The notes: generated from the letters alone by a model not told the origin. A stretch of 64,000 nucleotides of DNA from JAICXG01 sp963801255 (GCA_963801255.1 CAWDEC010000019.1:186001-250000); one strand, 5' to 3'. Positions 9,920 through 18,577 are shown, counted from the first letter of the stretch. Translations and numbers: made by a program.

Positions 9920-9939
9920 GCCGAAATTCGCCTAACGAA
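9912..9939. terminator. Bidirectional hairpin built from an inverted pair of the 9-mer repeat
   Basis: A 10-bp perfect stem (9912-9921 with 9930-9939) encloses an 8-nt loop. Each arm is one copy of TCGTTAGGC in opposite orientation. The left copy contains the TAG stop of the + strand glycosidase (9917-9919). The right copy contains the TAG stop of the - strand tgt fusion (9932-9934). A moderately T-rich stretch follows on the + strand. This resembles inverted uptake-sequence pairs that serve as terminators in Neisseria and Haemophilus; termination here is inferred. Confidence 0.65.
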
Positions 9940-11953
9940 ATTGTTTGTGTCGCAGGATCTGTTGTTCGAAAGCCGGGCGCTCTTCTCGTGGGACTTCGGA
10001 AGGGAACTTGGCGCGCGACCGGTGCCAGCGGCTGATCCACTCCGAAGCGAGCAGTTGGTAACCGCGGGCAAAAGGTGAGCTTAAGGCAGCGGGGGTAAGG
10101 GCAATGGTCGTTTCTTCCTGCATGCCAGCGGGACGCCCGCGCGCGACAAAGAAACCGGCGGCGAGAAGGGCGGTACGCACGGCGGTGGAATGGCTGTAGG
10201 TAAAAAGCTCCACCGGGCGTTCCGCGCAGGCGGCGAAGAGACGACGAAAAATCTCGATGGTCCATTGGTTGCCGTGGGTTCGGCTGGAGAACATATCGTA
10301 ATAAATGAGATCAGGCGCCGAGGGTGCTTGCACGATGGTTTTGAGAAAGTCTCCCAAAACGAGTTGCCAGCCCATTCGGCAGGGATGTTGCGATTCCCAC
10401 GAACCGCGCTCGAGAATCGCCGCCGGTCCGGTGCGATCAAGGTAGCTAAAGATGTCGGTGTGTCGCAACGCGAGCCGTAACGAATCGAGATCGTTTTCGA
10501 AGCTGACGAGACGAAGCGGCCGCAAAGGAGCGAGAGCGGCTTCCCGCTCGAAACACTGGATGGCGGCGACGGCATTGGCCGCGGCGCCGAGTCCGACATC
10601 CCAGATAACCAGTGGTTCGGTCTCGGAGGAGCGAAGACGCGCAGCCAGGTTGGATTGTTCGACATAAAGGCTGCACGCCTCTTCCATGGGCGGCGTGCGT
10701 AGATGCATGATTTCGCCGGAAGAGATCTGACGAATGCTGGCAAAACCCTCGCGTGCGATATGAACTTCGTAGTCGCCTAACGAATGCGTTTTTTGAGGTT
10801 CTTTCTTCTCCGTCTGATCGGACTCGTCGCGCTCGGGTTCGGAAAGTCGTTCGCGGGTCTCACGATAGAAATCGAGAAAGCGGCCGGCGAGGATGCTGGC
10901 GCGGATGTCGCGCATGAGTTGATGATAAAAATAGAGATTGTGCTGGCCGAGAAGTTGCCAGCCTAACGTCTCGGTGGTTTTCGTGAGGTGATGCAGATAG
11001 GCGCGCGAAAAGCGGGCACAGGTCGGACAGGCGCAGAGCGGATCGAGCTGTTGTTCCGATGACCGGTAAGCAGTGCGTCGCAACTGCAGAAACCCCTCTG
11101 AGGTAAAGACGCCGCCACGTTGCGCGAGCTGAGTCGGCATGATGCAATCGAAAAGGTCGATGCCACGGTGCACCGATTCGAGGATATCGAGCGGCGTGCC
11201 AATCCCCATGAAATAGCGCGGTTTCTCGGCGGGAAGAAACCCAGCCGTGAATTCGCAAATGTCCCGGCGCTGGCTTCGCGATTCGCCCAGTGCGAGACCG
11301 CCGATCGCATAACCGTCGAATTCCAATTCGCCTAACGACAGCGCGCCTTGTCGTCGCAGCTCAGGAAAAAGCGCTCCCTGGACAATGGCGAAGATGGATT
11401 GCAGTGAATCGCCGCGCGCCGCGAGACTGCGCTTCGCCCAGTGCTCGGTCATTTCCATCGCCGCGCGCGCGACCGATTCCTCGGCCGTGGATGCGATGCA
11501 TTGGTCGAGCACCATCATGATGTCGCTGCCGATGGCTTTCTGAGTTTCGATGCTTAACTCGGGCGTGAGAAGGATGATTCGCCCGTCGACATAGCTCTGA
11601 AAAACGGCGCCTTCTTCGCTCACCGAACGCGCGTGCGGGAGAGAGAAAATTTGGAAGCCGCCCGAATCGCTCAGGACGCCGCGACGCCAGCTCATCAATT
11701 TGTGAACACCGCCAACTTCACGCAGGGGTTCCGGGCCAGGCCTGAGGAGGAGATGATAAGTGTTCACCAGCATGATTTGGGTGCCGGCTTCTTCAAGGGT
11801 GGAGGGAAGCTGCGCTTTTACGGTTGCCTTTGTCCCGACGGGCATGAAGAGCGGGGTGCGCACTTCATTGTGCAGAGTGCGGAAAGTAGCGGCGCGCGCG
11901 TGCGACCCCTCGGCGGTAGCTTCGAGTTGAAACTGCAGACGAGAAGGTGTCAT
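9932..11953 (-). CDS. tgt: tRNA-guanine transglycosylase fused to an MnmC/DUF752-like methyltransferase
   Basis: The 673-residue protein has two parts. Residues about 1-370 are a complete Tgt: DSGGFQ with Asp96, substrate-site D150/C152, nucleophile Asp269 in FDCIMPT, and the zinc set C307, C309, C312 and H338. Tgt swaps G34 of GUN-anticodon tRNAs for a queuosine precursor. After a charged linker (about 370-392), residues about 393-650 look like the DUF752 methyltransferase domain of MnmC, which methylates the U34 side chain (VIWDVGLGAAANA SAM motif, LIYYDMFSSRTHGNQWT, LFTYSHSTAVRTALLAAGFFV). The two-domain arrangement is unusual. After MPT the sequence reads TQLAQRGG, where I expect TR.AR.G. 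Confidence 0.85.
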   Translation of the reverse strand: MTPSRLQFQLEATAEGSHARAATFRTLHNEVRTPLFMPVGTKATVKAQLPSTLEEAGTQIMLVNTYHLLLRPGPEPLREVGGVHKLMSWRRGVLSDSGGFQIFSLPHARSVSEEGAVFQSYVDGRIILLTPELSIETQKAIGSDIMMVLDQCIASTAEESVARAAMEMTEHWAKRSLAARGDSLQSIFAIVQGALFPELRRQGALSLGELEFDGYAIGGLALGESRSQRRDICEFTAGFLPAEKPRYFMGIGTPLDILESVHRGIDLFDCIMPTQLAQRGGVFTSEGFLQLRRTAYRSSEQQLDPLCACPTCARFSRAYLHHLTKTTETLGWQLLGQHNLYFYHQLMRDIRASILAGRFLDFYRETRERLSEPERDESDQTEKKEPQKTHSLGDYEVHIAREGFASIRQISSGEIMHLRTPPMEEACSLYVEQSNLAARLRSSETEPLVIWDVGLGAAANAVAAIQCFEREAALAPLRPLRLVSFENDLDSLRLALRHTDIFSYLDRTGPAAILERGSWESQHPCRMGWQLVLGDFLKTIVQAPSAPDLIYYDMFSSRTHGNQWTIEIFRRLFAACAERPVELFTYSHSTAVRTALLAAGFFVARGRPAGMQEETTIALTPAALSSPFARGYQLLASEWISRWHRSRAKFPSEVPREERPAFEQQILRHKQFR

Positions 11954-12239
11954 ACGAGGGCCACTAGAAATGGGAGATCTTCAATCTTTGAGCGCTTTGA
12001 CAATCGCTTGGGTGATCATGAGGCGCACGTTTTTCTTGTCGTCTGCCGCGGCGACGCACGAGGACGGGTCTCGATGGCGGCCACATCTGCAAGCATGGAG
12101 TTTAGCCACGTTGAGGCAACAGCGCAGGGGACCAAAACCTGTTTGGCTGCAACCTAAGTTTGCGCATCGCGAACAGCTTTCATAAGCTGTTGGGCGCTGT
12201 GCCGGTCAAAGCCGGGAGCGGCGATCGCAACGAAGTTGG

Positions 12240-12310
12240 TACCCCGTGGTGTAACGGTAACACAGCGCCCTTTGGAGGCGTTATTCATGGTTCGAATCCA
12301 TGCGGGGTAG
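12240..12310 (+). tRNA. tRNA-Gln (anticodon UUG)
   Basis: The cloverleaf folds by eye. The 7-bp acceptor pairs 12240-12246 with 12303-12309, and the D arm is GTGT/ACAC. The anticodon stem GCGCC/GGCGT carries the loop CTTTGGA, giving anticodon TTG. The T arm is CATGG-TTCGAAT-CCATG. The weak U1-A72 pair and G73 discriminator are known glutamine identity elements. CCA is not encoded. Confidence 0.95.
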
Positions 12311-12375
12311 CGCGACGAACGCCAATGAACTGCTGATCGCGAGCCGCTTGTCCGCGCCTAACAAATTGTTGAGCG

Positions 12376-13278
12376 ATGGCTTATCATTTAAAATGTGACG
12401 AGGTGCCGGCCGCCGGATTGCGGCGAATGGCGCGCGAACAACTGCAGAGCGCGCTCCGTGAGATCGCCGGGGCGAACCGAGCGGAGATACCCGCGGCAGT
12501 TCACGCGACCCGCAAACACATTAAGAAAGCCCGGGCCTTGTTGCGATTGGTGCGCGATGAGCTGGGAAAGGAAGTGTTCAAGGAAGAGAACCGCCGTCTG
12601 CGCGACGTAGCGAGAAGTTTCTCCAGTTCGCGCGATGCCTGCGTCCGATTGCAGGTCCTCGAAAGATTGCACGATCCGATCGGAAACGACGGCACAGATT
12701 TCCCCCAGACCCGGTCCATTCTCGAAAAACAGTTGGAAGCGCATGGAGGCGGCCTGAGTTCTGAGCGCCGTGAAGCGGAAGCGATGCTGCTGGGAATGTG
12801 TGACCGGATTGAGGGATGGCCGCTCGACGAACTAACGATGGAAGATCTATGCTGTGCGCTCAGAGAAACCTACCAGCGCGGGCGAAAATGCTTTGGCTAT
12901 GCCTTGAGCGATCCGAAGCCGGAGGACTTTCATTCCCTGCGTAAGCGAGTGAAAGAGCTTTGGTATCAGGTGCGCATCCTGCAGCAGCTCAACCGGCTTG
13001 TACTGTGCGAATTGCTGAACGAGGCCAGAACTCTGGCGCAACATTTGGGCGACCTGCACGACATGACGTCCTTCCACGAATGGCTGGAAAGGGCGCATGA
13101 TTTGCCGGAGGCGGAGGGTGTTATCCTGCGTGGCCTGATTTGCACGCGCGAACGCGAGTTGGAAAAAATCGCGCTTGATCTCGGTGCGCGTTTTTTCGCA
13201 GAGAAACCGGGAGTCTTTGAGCGCCGCCTGCTGCGTTACGCGCGCCAGTGGCCGGCAAGGCAGGCAGCTTCCCCCTAA
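12376..13278 (+). CDS. CHAD domain protein
   Basis: The 300-residue, Arg/Lys/His-rich, alpha-helical protein fits the CHAD domain (conserved histidine alpha-helical domain): HATRKHIKKARALLRLVRDELG near the N-terminus, DFHSLRKRVKELWYQVRIL in the middle and LAQHLGDLHDMTSFHEWL towards the end. CHAD proteins bind polyphosphate and often localise to polyphosphate granules. No CYTH partner is fused. It starts 66 bp after tRNA-Gln and ends tail to tail, with a 4-bp overlap, against the 112-residue gene on the other strand. Confidence 0.87.
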   Translation: MAYHLKCDEVPAAGLRRMAREQLQSALREIAGANRAEIPAAVHATRKHIKKARALLRLVRDELGKEVFKEENRRLRDVARSFSSSRDACVRLQVLERLHDPIGNDGTDFPQTRSILEKQLEAHGGGLSSERREAEAMLLGMCDRIEGWPLDELTMEDLCCALRETYQRGRKCFGYALSDPKPEDFHSLRKRVKELWYQVRILQQLNRLVLCELLNEARTLAQHLGDLHDMTSFHEWLERAHDLPEAEGVILRGLICTRERELEKIALDLGARFFAEKPGVFERRLLRYARQWPARQAASP

Positions 13279-13613
13279 CGCGAAACTTTGTTGCTCATCA
13301 GTTCGCGCAAATCCCCGACGGTGGTGTCGATTTTTTTGAGGTCGCGCCGGCGGCCCTTCTCCGGTTTACCATCAATCTTGCGCACAAGCGTGATCATATC
13401 GCCCAGGTCGCGCACGCGTGCCTTGGGCAGGTTGCGTTCCTCCGCGCGCTCGTGGGCCCAGGTAGCGACTTCGTCCAACTCCGCTTCGAGGCGGCGAAGG
13501 TAAGCCCGTCCGGTGCGACGCAAGGTCCGGCGCAACCTAACGAGATCGGTAAGCAATGATTTTGCCGGAGAAACCTCGAGGGTCGCCTTCTCGTGGCGTA
13601 GATTTTTTTTCAT
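13275..13613 (-). CDS. Small basic coiled-coil hypothetical protein
   Basis: 112 residues, very rich in Arg, Lys, Glu and Leu, predicted largely helical (LVRLRRTLRRTGRAYLRRLEAELDEVATWAHERAEERN). No domain is recognised. Its 5' end overlaps the 3' end of the LpxH-like gene by 77 bp in another frame. An alternative TTG start near 13557 would cut that overlap to about 20 bp. Gene order and direction suggest co-transcription with the phosphatase. The function is unknown and the start is uncertain. Confidence 0.55.
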   Translation of the reverse strand: MKKNLRHEKATLEVSPAKSLLTDLVRLRRTLRRTGRAYLRRLEAELDEVATWAHERAEERNLPKARVRDLGDMITLVRKIDGKPEKGRRRDLKKIDTTVGDLRELMSNKVSR

Positions 13614-14421
13614 CTCTTTCGTTAGGCACTAATCCGCCAGCCGAGCGTGTGACCGGCGGGAGCAGGTCGATGGTCTGTGCGGCGCAGTTGGTCAGCAACT
13701 CGATCTGGCCCTCTTCGGTTTCGACCAGAGCTGAGCAGTTTTCCACCCAATCGCCACAATTGTAATAAATCGTCTCGCCGATTTGTCTAACAGTTGGGCT
13801 GTGAATATGGCCGCAGAGCACCCCTTGAACATGAAACTTCTCCGCGTAACGAGCGATGGCATTTTCGTAGGCGCCGATGAAGCTGACAGCGTCTTTCACG
13901 CGCGCTTTGACCGCTTTGCTAAGCGACCAGTAACCAAAGCCAAAGATGCGCCGGACAAGATTCACGAGGGGATTGAGGGCGAGGAGAAATTGATAACCGA
14001 CGTCGCCGAGAAAGGCAAGCCATCTCACATTTTGCACCACGGTATCCAGCTCGTGCCCGTGCAGGACGAGAATGCGCCGCCCATCGGCGGTGAGATGGAT
14101 CGCATGCTTTTGAACCGTTATCGCGCCGTAGGCACCGAGATGGCTCGAGAGAAACTCATCGTGATTTCCTGGAATATAGATGATACGCGTCCCTTTGCGC
14201 GCTTTGCGGAGCAACTTTTGAATGACGTCGTTGTGCTCCTGAGGCCAATAAATGCCACGTCGCAGCGACCAGATGTCGATCAGGTCGCCAACGATATAGA
14301 GCGTGTCGAACTCGTTCTCCTTTAAGAAAGTGAGAAAGGCAACGGCGTTGCTGCCCCGAGTTCCGAGGTGAACGTCGGAAATCCAGGCGGCACGATAACG
14401 ATTCGTGCGGTTGCTTACCAC
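13537..14421 (-). CDS. LpxH-like metallophosphoesterase (UDP-2,3-diacylglucosamine hydrolase type)
   Basis: 294 residues with the calcineurin-type motifs SDVHLG (metal Asp/His), GDLIDIW, PGNHDEF, LHGHELD and CGHIHSP. The insertion between the GNHDE and CGHIH motifs and the DIWSLRRG stretch resemble the LpxH/LpxH2 group that hydrolyses UDP-2,3-diacylglucosamine in lipid A synthesis. Other metallophosphoesterases cannot be excluded. It overlaps the small basic protein gene at its 3' end, where the stop codon lies in a near-copy of the 9-mer. Confidence 0.82.
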   Translation of the reverse strand: MVSNRTNRYRAAWISDVHLGTRGSNAVAFLTFLKENEFDTLYIVGDLIDIWSLRRGIYWPQEHNDVIQKLLRKARKGTRIIYIPGNHDEFLSSHLGAYGAITVQKHAIHLTADGRRILVLHGHELDTVVQNVRWLAFLGDVGYQFLLALNPLVNLVRRIFGFGYWSLSKAVKARVKDAVSFIGAYENAIARYAEKFHVQGVLCGHIHSPTVRQIGETIYYNCGDWVENCSALVETEEGQIELLTNCAAQTIDLLPPVTRSAGGLVPNERDEKKSTPREGDPRGFSGKIIAYRSR

Positions 14422-14548
14422 GTCACCTTTGTAACCAAAGCAGTGCGAAGCGGCAAAAAGTCAATTGTTACGTTTATGCGACACGAAAAAGCAAGGTTGA
14501 CTTTGCCGCTTGACCACTGGGCCGACCTATCGTAACTCCCCCGCCACC

Positions 14549-15226
14549 ATGCTAAAATTTCTGAGCTTTCTTCTACCTGGCGCTGTTCTGATTGCGGGTT
14601 GCACAACTGCGCCACAATCGGCCTCGACTAGCGCGAGTACTACGACAACTGCGACAACGACCAAATCCAATCTTTCTTCCTTTCCCACTACGGCGTCGTC
14701 GCACCAGGAACGGGCGGTCTGGGTCGATCCTCCAACCGGAAGCCATATCGGCGGGGGTTTTGCCCGTGTCCCAAGATCATCAACCTCGAATGATGAATCT
14801 GGTCTGATCGACGCGATCGGGACGTTGAACGCAGCTGAGGCGAAACCACAACAACAACCTTTTGCCCTGCACGCGGTAGCGCAGGTCAGCGGCCTGAGCG
14901 AGCAACAAGTATTGGCGCAGCAGAGTCAGATGCGGCTTCGATTGGGCGATTTGCTGGCGCTGAACGTGATTGCACATAACCAACCGGCCAAGGTTCGCCA
15001 GCTGTTCGATTTGAAAGCCAGTGGAAAATCCTGGGGATACCTGGCCCAGCAAAACTCCGTTCCTTTCGGTGGGGTCGTGCAAAGGGTTCGCCAAGCGAGC
15101 GATCTCGCGGCGGGATCTTATGTCAAGAATGCGACCCAGGGCACCGGAACCGATTTGCAGCTGCGCAACCAGGGAGTAGCTCCTCAGGGTTCAAGCGTCG
15201 TTGGCGGTGCGCCCACGGGACGGTAG
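14549..15226 (+). CDS. Putative lipoprotein of unknown function
   Basis: The start is placed at ATG 14549 because it gives a clean lipoprotein signal: MLKFLSFLLPGAVLIAGC, with lipobox LIAGC. The frame is open further upstream but adds no signal. The mature 225-residue protein begins with a Ser/Thr/Ala-rich linker (about 40 residues). A region follows with QLFDLKASGKSWGYLAQQNSVPFGGVVQRVRQ. No family is recognised. It is convergent with the 500-residue envelope protein. Confidence 0.75.
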   Translation: MLKFLSFLLPGAVLIAGCTTAPQSASTSASTTTTATTTKSNLSSFPTTASSHQERAVWVDPPTGSHIGGGFARVPRSSTSNDESGLIDAIGTLNAAEAKPQQQPFALHAVAQVSGLSEQQVLAQQSQMRLRLGDLLALNVIAHNQPAKVRQLFDLKASGKSWGYLAQQNSVPFGGVVQRVRQASDLAAGSYVKNATQGTGTDLQLRNQGVAPQGSSVVGGAPTGR

Positions 15227-15275
15227 CTCGCCGCTTTCTCTGTCTCTTTCTTTTGACTGGATGCGCCTGACGTTG

Positions 15276-16778
15276 TCAAGGCGTAGCGGTTGGTATTGGC
15301 GAGACAGGTGAGGTCTCGTTAGGCGAAGGCGAAGGTGTTTCGCTGGCGGCAGGCGTCGGGAAGGCGAAGGTAGCTGTGGCAATCGGCGTTGACGATGCAG
15401 TGGGGGACGCAGAAGGCGATCCTGTGGCAATCCCCGTCGGCGTCACTGAAGGCGTCGGATTGAGCGACGCCGTAGGGGTGGGCGAGGGCGTAGGTGTGGG
15501 CGTCGGTATCAGATTCGCCCATCGATAAAGTGGGACGCTGGTACTCGCGCCTAGTTCCTGCACAAGTTTCTCGCAACGCGCTCGAATCTTTTCCAAATCG
15601 GGCGGCTGAAACGGCGTCTCGGCTGTCCCGGGAAAAATGAGGTAGGTGACCTTGAGCGTACTCACCGGACGGTTATAAGGCGTCGCGAGAGGATTGATCT
15701 GTTGCGCGATGCGAAGAGACGCTTCTCCTACCTTGTCGCTTGGCCCGACGTCGCCCACGATCGCGGGATACAATTCTTTGCCATACACCACGATCGCGTA
15801 ATCCCCGACTCTCCCTCCTTCCTTTGCTTGAGCGAAGAGGCCGGGAAGCACGACATAGGGATCGGTTGCAGCGATGAGAAAGCTGTAACGTTTCAGCGAA
15901 TCGACTTCCGCTTTGACGCGCTGGATGCCAATGCGCAAATCACGATTTCGTTCCATCGTTAGGCCTTTCTGCGCAAACTCGGCTTCGTAACGAGCGAGTT
16001 TCTCTTCTGATGGAGCGAGAAACGGACTGGGGCGAGGGGTTCGCTTTTTCCAGTGATAACTGGTGAACGGTTTGAAGTTGGCCGAGTTGCCATCGATCTC
16101 CGGCAGGCGATCGGCGTCCGATCCATCGGCATCCACGTCCATGTCTGCCTGGAGGAGGAGTGCCTGACGTTTCGTCTCTGGATTGCGAAGCTGGAGGACT
16201 GTCTGGCAGTCGTAAAAATTATGCCGCGACAAGAGCTGATCCAGCCTGACGAGATTCTGACGCAGGGTCTGCACCTTCAGATCGTAGAGTTGGCCGAAAA
16301 GCGGCGAGACCGGATCCGTGCCGAAGGCTTTGTCCAAGCCCGGCATTAGTGTTGGCAACTCAGGAGTGACTCGCGACAGTTCGTCGAGCGTGCGGTTTGG
16401 GGTTGGCACGCGCACCTTCAACTTCAAATCCAGCACGTAACTCTGCGGGTCGAGCCGTTCCTCGGAAGCAGCACCTCCGGGTGTTGGTTCCACTTCGGCA
16501 TGGACCGTGATCCCGCCCCATAATTTCGCCGTATCAAGCCTGCCGCCGATCACCGGCGTGCGCCACGGCGTCGGCGTCGGAGTCACCTCGGGAGTGGGCG
16601 TGGGACTCGGAAAACTCGGCGGCTCAAGTCGTTGCAGGGTCGAGCGGAGGCGCTCAAGCGAAATCCAGCGCAACACGATTGCGGCAAAGAGCCCAAGAAA
16701 AAGTACCAGGGCCAGCCAGCCTAACGTGCTCCGGCGGAACTTACGCACGTCACGCTTACCTGCGGACCCAGGCCACAA
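15276..16778 (-). CDS. Single-pass membrane protein with Pro/Thr-rich tails, unknown function
   Basis: 500 residues. One transmembrane helix lies near the N-terminus (LGWLALVLFLGLFAAIVLRW). A PTPTPEVTPTPTPW linker and a central domain of about 320 residues follow, which I do not recognise. The C-terminal about 85 residues are almost entirely Pro, Thr, Ser and Ala, with PTPTPSPTP-like repeats. The layout suggests an inner-membrane-anchored periplasmic protein with extended linkers. The predicted start overlaps the 3' end of the TMEM14-like gene by 23 bp, so translation may be coupled or may start slightly downstream. Confidence 0.68.
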   Translation of the reverse strand: MWPGSAGKRDVRKFRRSTLGWLALVLFLGLFAAIVLRWISLERLRSTLQRLEPPSFPSPTPTPEVTPTPTPWRTPVIGGRLDTAKLWGGITVHAEVEPTPGGAASEERLDPQSYVLDLKLKVRVPTPNRTLDELSRVTPELPTLMPGLDKAFGTDPVSPLFGQLYDLKVQTLRQNLVRLDQLLSRHNFYDCQTVLQLRNPETKRQALLLQADMDVDADGSDADRLPEIDGNSANFKPFTSYHWKKRTPRPSPFLAPSEEKLARYEAEFAQKGLTMERNRDLRIGIQRVKAEVDSLKRYSFLIAATDPYVVLPGLFAQAKEGGRVGDYAIVVYGKELYPAIVGDVGPSDKVGEASLRIAQQINPLATPYNRPVSTLKVTYLIFPGTAETPFQPPDLEKIRARCEKLVQELGASTSVPLYRWANLIPTPTPTPSPTPTASLNPTPSVTPTGIATGSPSASPTASSTPIATATFAFPTPAASETPSPSPNETSPVSPIPTATP

Positions 16779-17076
16779 TCGCGAAGGCGACCCCGAGAAC
16801 GCTAAGGAGTGACATCATGCCCGCCGGCATCATTTTTCCGGTGCGAAAAAACGCCGGCAAAAAATAACCGACAAGCAAAAGCGAAACGATGCCGCCGAGA
16901 GCCAGGCCGGCCACTGGCTGTGGGGAAAGCAGGAAACCAGCAAAGACAAGCAGCACACCACTGATCGAACCAGCGATGATCGAGGCCATGCTTCCCGCTT
17001 TCACGTAACCCATCACGCCGCCGGCGATGGTGAGGAGGCCAAAAATGATGAAGTAGATCTTAGTTGGACCAAGCAT
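16756..17076 (-). CDS. TMEM14-family small membrane protein
   Basis: 106 residues made almost wholly of four hydrophobic helices with Gly-rich faces: KIYFIIFGLLTIAGGVMGYVKAGS, IIAGSISGVLLVFAGFLL, LALGGIVSLLLVGYFL and a final helix. The YVKAGSMASIIAGSISGVLL and FFRTGKMMPAG segments match the TMEM14 family (PF03647). Bacterial members have no settled function; eukaryotic ones are linked to fatty-acid or haem-precursor transport. It probably shares a transcript with the downstream 500-residue gene. Confidence 0.8.
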   Translation of the reverse strand: MLGPTKIYFIIFGLLTIAGGVMGYVKAGSMASIIAGSISGVLLVFAGFLLSPQPVAGLALGGIVSLLLVGYFLPAFFRTGKMMPAGMMSLLSVLGVAFAIVAWVRR

Positions 17077-17121
17077 AACGCTCTCTCGGCATCGTTACGC
17101 TGGAACGCGCAGACTGTCCAG

Positions 17122-18540
17122 TTAGCCGATCTCCGGCAATCCGAGCACACGATACAGTGTGTTCGTTAGGCTGGTGGGCAGGCAGGTATCGAATAACAGT
17201 TTTACGTTAAGCGCGATGATGATGAGCGCCGTGGTCCAGCCGAGAAGTTTGATCAAAAGGCCGTTCGCGAATTCTCCCATCTTCTTCTTTTCCCCGGTGA
17301 AACGGAGCAGCGGCCAAACGGCGAACCCAAGTTGCATGCTCAACACCACCTGGCTGACGATGAGCAACTGCGTCGTTTCTTTTTCGCCGAAAATGGCGAT
17401 GACCACCACGGCGGGAATAATCGCCAGTCCACGCGTGAGCACCCGCCGGAGCCAGGGCGCAATGCGGAAATTGAGAAAACCTTCCATCACAATCTGACCC
17501 GCGAGTGTTCCGGTGAGCGTGGAATTTTGACCAGAAGCGAGAAGCGCCACGGCGAAGAGCACGCTGGCCGCACCCGTACCGAGAAGCGGGCTGAGGAGCC
17601 GAAACGCATCCTGAATTTCGGCGACATCCTGATGCCCGCTCCAGTGAAAGGCCGAGGCGGCCAGGACGAGAATGGCGGCATTGATGAAGAGCGCAAACAT
17701 GAGCGCCGCGGTTGAATCGATCGTCCCGAACTTGATTGCCTCCCGCATCCCGTCGCCGGTCCGCTCAAACTTGCGAGTCTGCACAATGGAGGAATGCAGA
17801 TATAGATTATGCGGCATGACGGTCGCGCCGATTATGCCGATTGCGACATAAAGCATCGCCGGATCGACGAGGATCTTCTTCTGTGGGACAAAGCCGGCAA
17901 GCACACCGGGCAGATGGGGTTTGGAAAGAAAAAGCTCGGAGGCGAAACAAAGGGCGATCGTAGCGATGAGGACGGTGACGATCGCTTCCACACGGCGAAA
18001 CCCTTTGTGCTGGAGATAGAGGACCGCCAGCACATCCGCCGCGGTGATAAGACAGCCCCACACCAGGGGAATGCCAAAGAGCAACTGGAGGGCAATGGCC
18101 GAACCGACCACCTCCGCCAGGTCGCAGGCTGCGATCGCGACCTCGCAACCGAGCCAAAGAAAAATCACGGTCGGCTTTGAATAGTGATCGCGACAGGCCT
18201 GTGCCAAATCCCGTTCTGTGACTACGCCCAGCTTGATGCAAAGATGCTGCAGGAGAATCGCGATGAAATTGGAGATCAGGATGACGCAGAGCAGGGTATA
18301 GCCAAAGCGCGCTCCACCGGCCAGATCGGTCGCCCAATTCCCCGGATCCATGTAACCCACCGCGACGAGAAAACCCGGTCCGGAAAAGGCCGCCAGCTTC
18401 CGCCAGAAGGAAGCCTGCGGCGGCACGACGATGCTTCGGTGGGATTCGGGCAGGGAAACGAGATTGCTCTTCCGTCGCCAGGGACCGGGTGTCGGCGTTG
18501 ACTGCTCTTGTTCCTCGATCAGGTTTAGCCGATTATACAT
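17122..18540 (-). CDS. mntH: Nramp-family Mn2+/Fe2+ transporter
   Basis: 472 residues with about 11 membrane helices. The metal-binding DPGN motif of helix 1 is at residues 65-68 (VAVGYMDPGNW). The helix 6 motif MPHNLYLHSSIVQTR is near residue 240. Both are diagnostic for Nramp proton-coupled Mn(II) importers. An N-terminal cytoplasmic extension of about 45 residues is polar. The gene is divergent from mntR, and a perfect MntR-type palindrome covers its predicted -10 element, so repression by Mn-MntR is very likely. Confidence 0.94.
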   Translation of the reverse strand: MYNRLNLIEEQEQSTPTPGPWRRKSNLVSLPESHRSIVVPPQASFWRKLAAFSGPGFLVAVGYMDPGNWATDLAGGARFGYTLLCVILISNFIAILLQHLCIKLGVVTERDLAQACRDHYSKPTVIFLWLGCEVAIAACDLAEVVGSAIALQLLFGIPLVWGCLITAADVLAVLYLQHKGFRRVEAIVTVLIATIALCFASELFLSKPHLPGVLAGFVPQKKILVDPAMLYVAIGIIGATVMPHNLYLHSSIVQTRKFERTGDGMREAIKFGTIDSTAALMFALFINAAILVLAASAFHWSGHQDVAEIQDAFRLLSPLLGTGAASVLFAVALLASGQNSTLTGTLAGQIVMEGFLNFRIAPWLRRVLTRGLAIIPAVVVIAIFGEKETTQLLIVSQVVLSMQLGFAVWPLLRFTGEKKKMGEFANGLLIKLLGWTTALIIIALNVKLLFDTCLPTSLTNTLYRVLGLPEIG

Positions 18541-18561
18541 CTCTAAGTTCCGGCTTAAACA

Positions 18562-18577
18562 TGTAGCAGAGGCTACA
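18562..18577. promoter_or_regulatory. MntR operator (inverted repeat)
   Basis: TGTAGC-AGAG-GCTACA is a perfect 6-bp inverted repeat with a 4-bp spacer, 22 bp from the mntH start codon. Length, spacing and the AAC/TT flanks resemble the E. coli MntR box. It sits between divergent mntH and mntR, so it is the likely operator for mntH and possibly for autoregulation. Confidence 0.8.

Noticed and set aside
12301..12375. A second tRNA or attachment site just after tRNA-Gln
   Set aside because: No second cloverleaf is visible, and no integrase or duplicated tRNA 3' end follows.
15300..15560. Tandem DNA repeats or CRISPR in the region of repeating GGCGTCGG/GGCGTAGG-like units
   Set aside because: The periodicity follows Pro-Thr codons of the C-terminal tail on the minus strand; there are no uniform repeat/spacer units.
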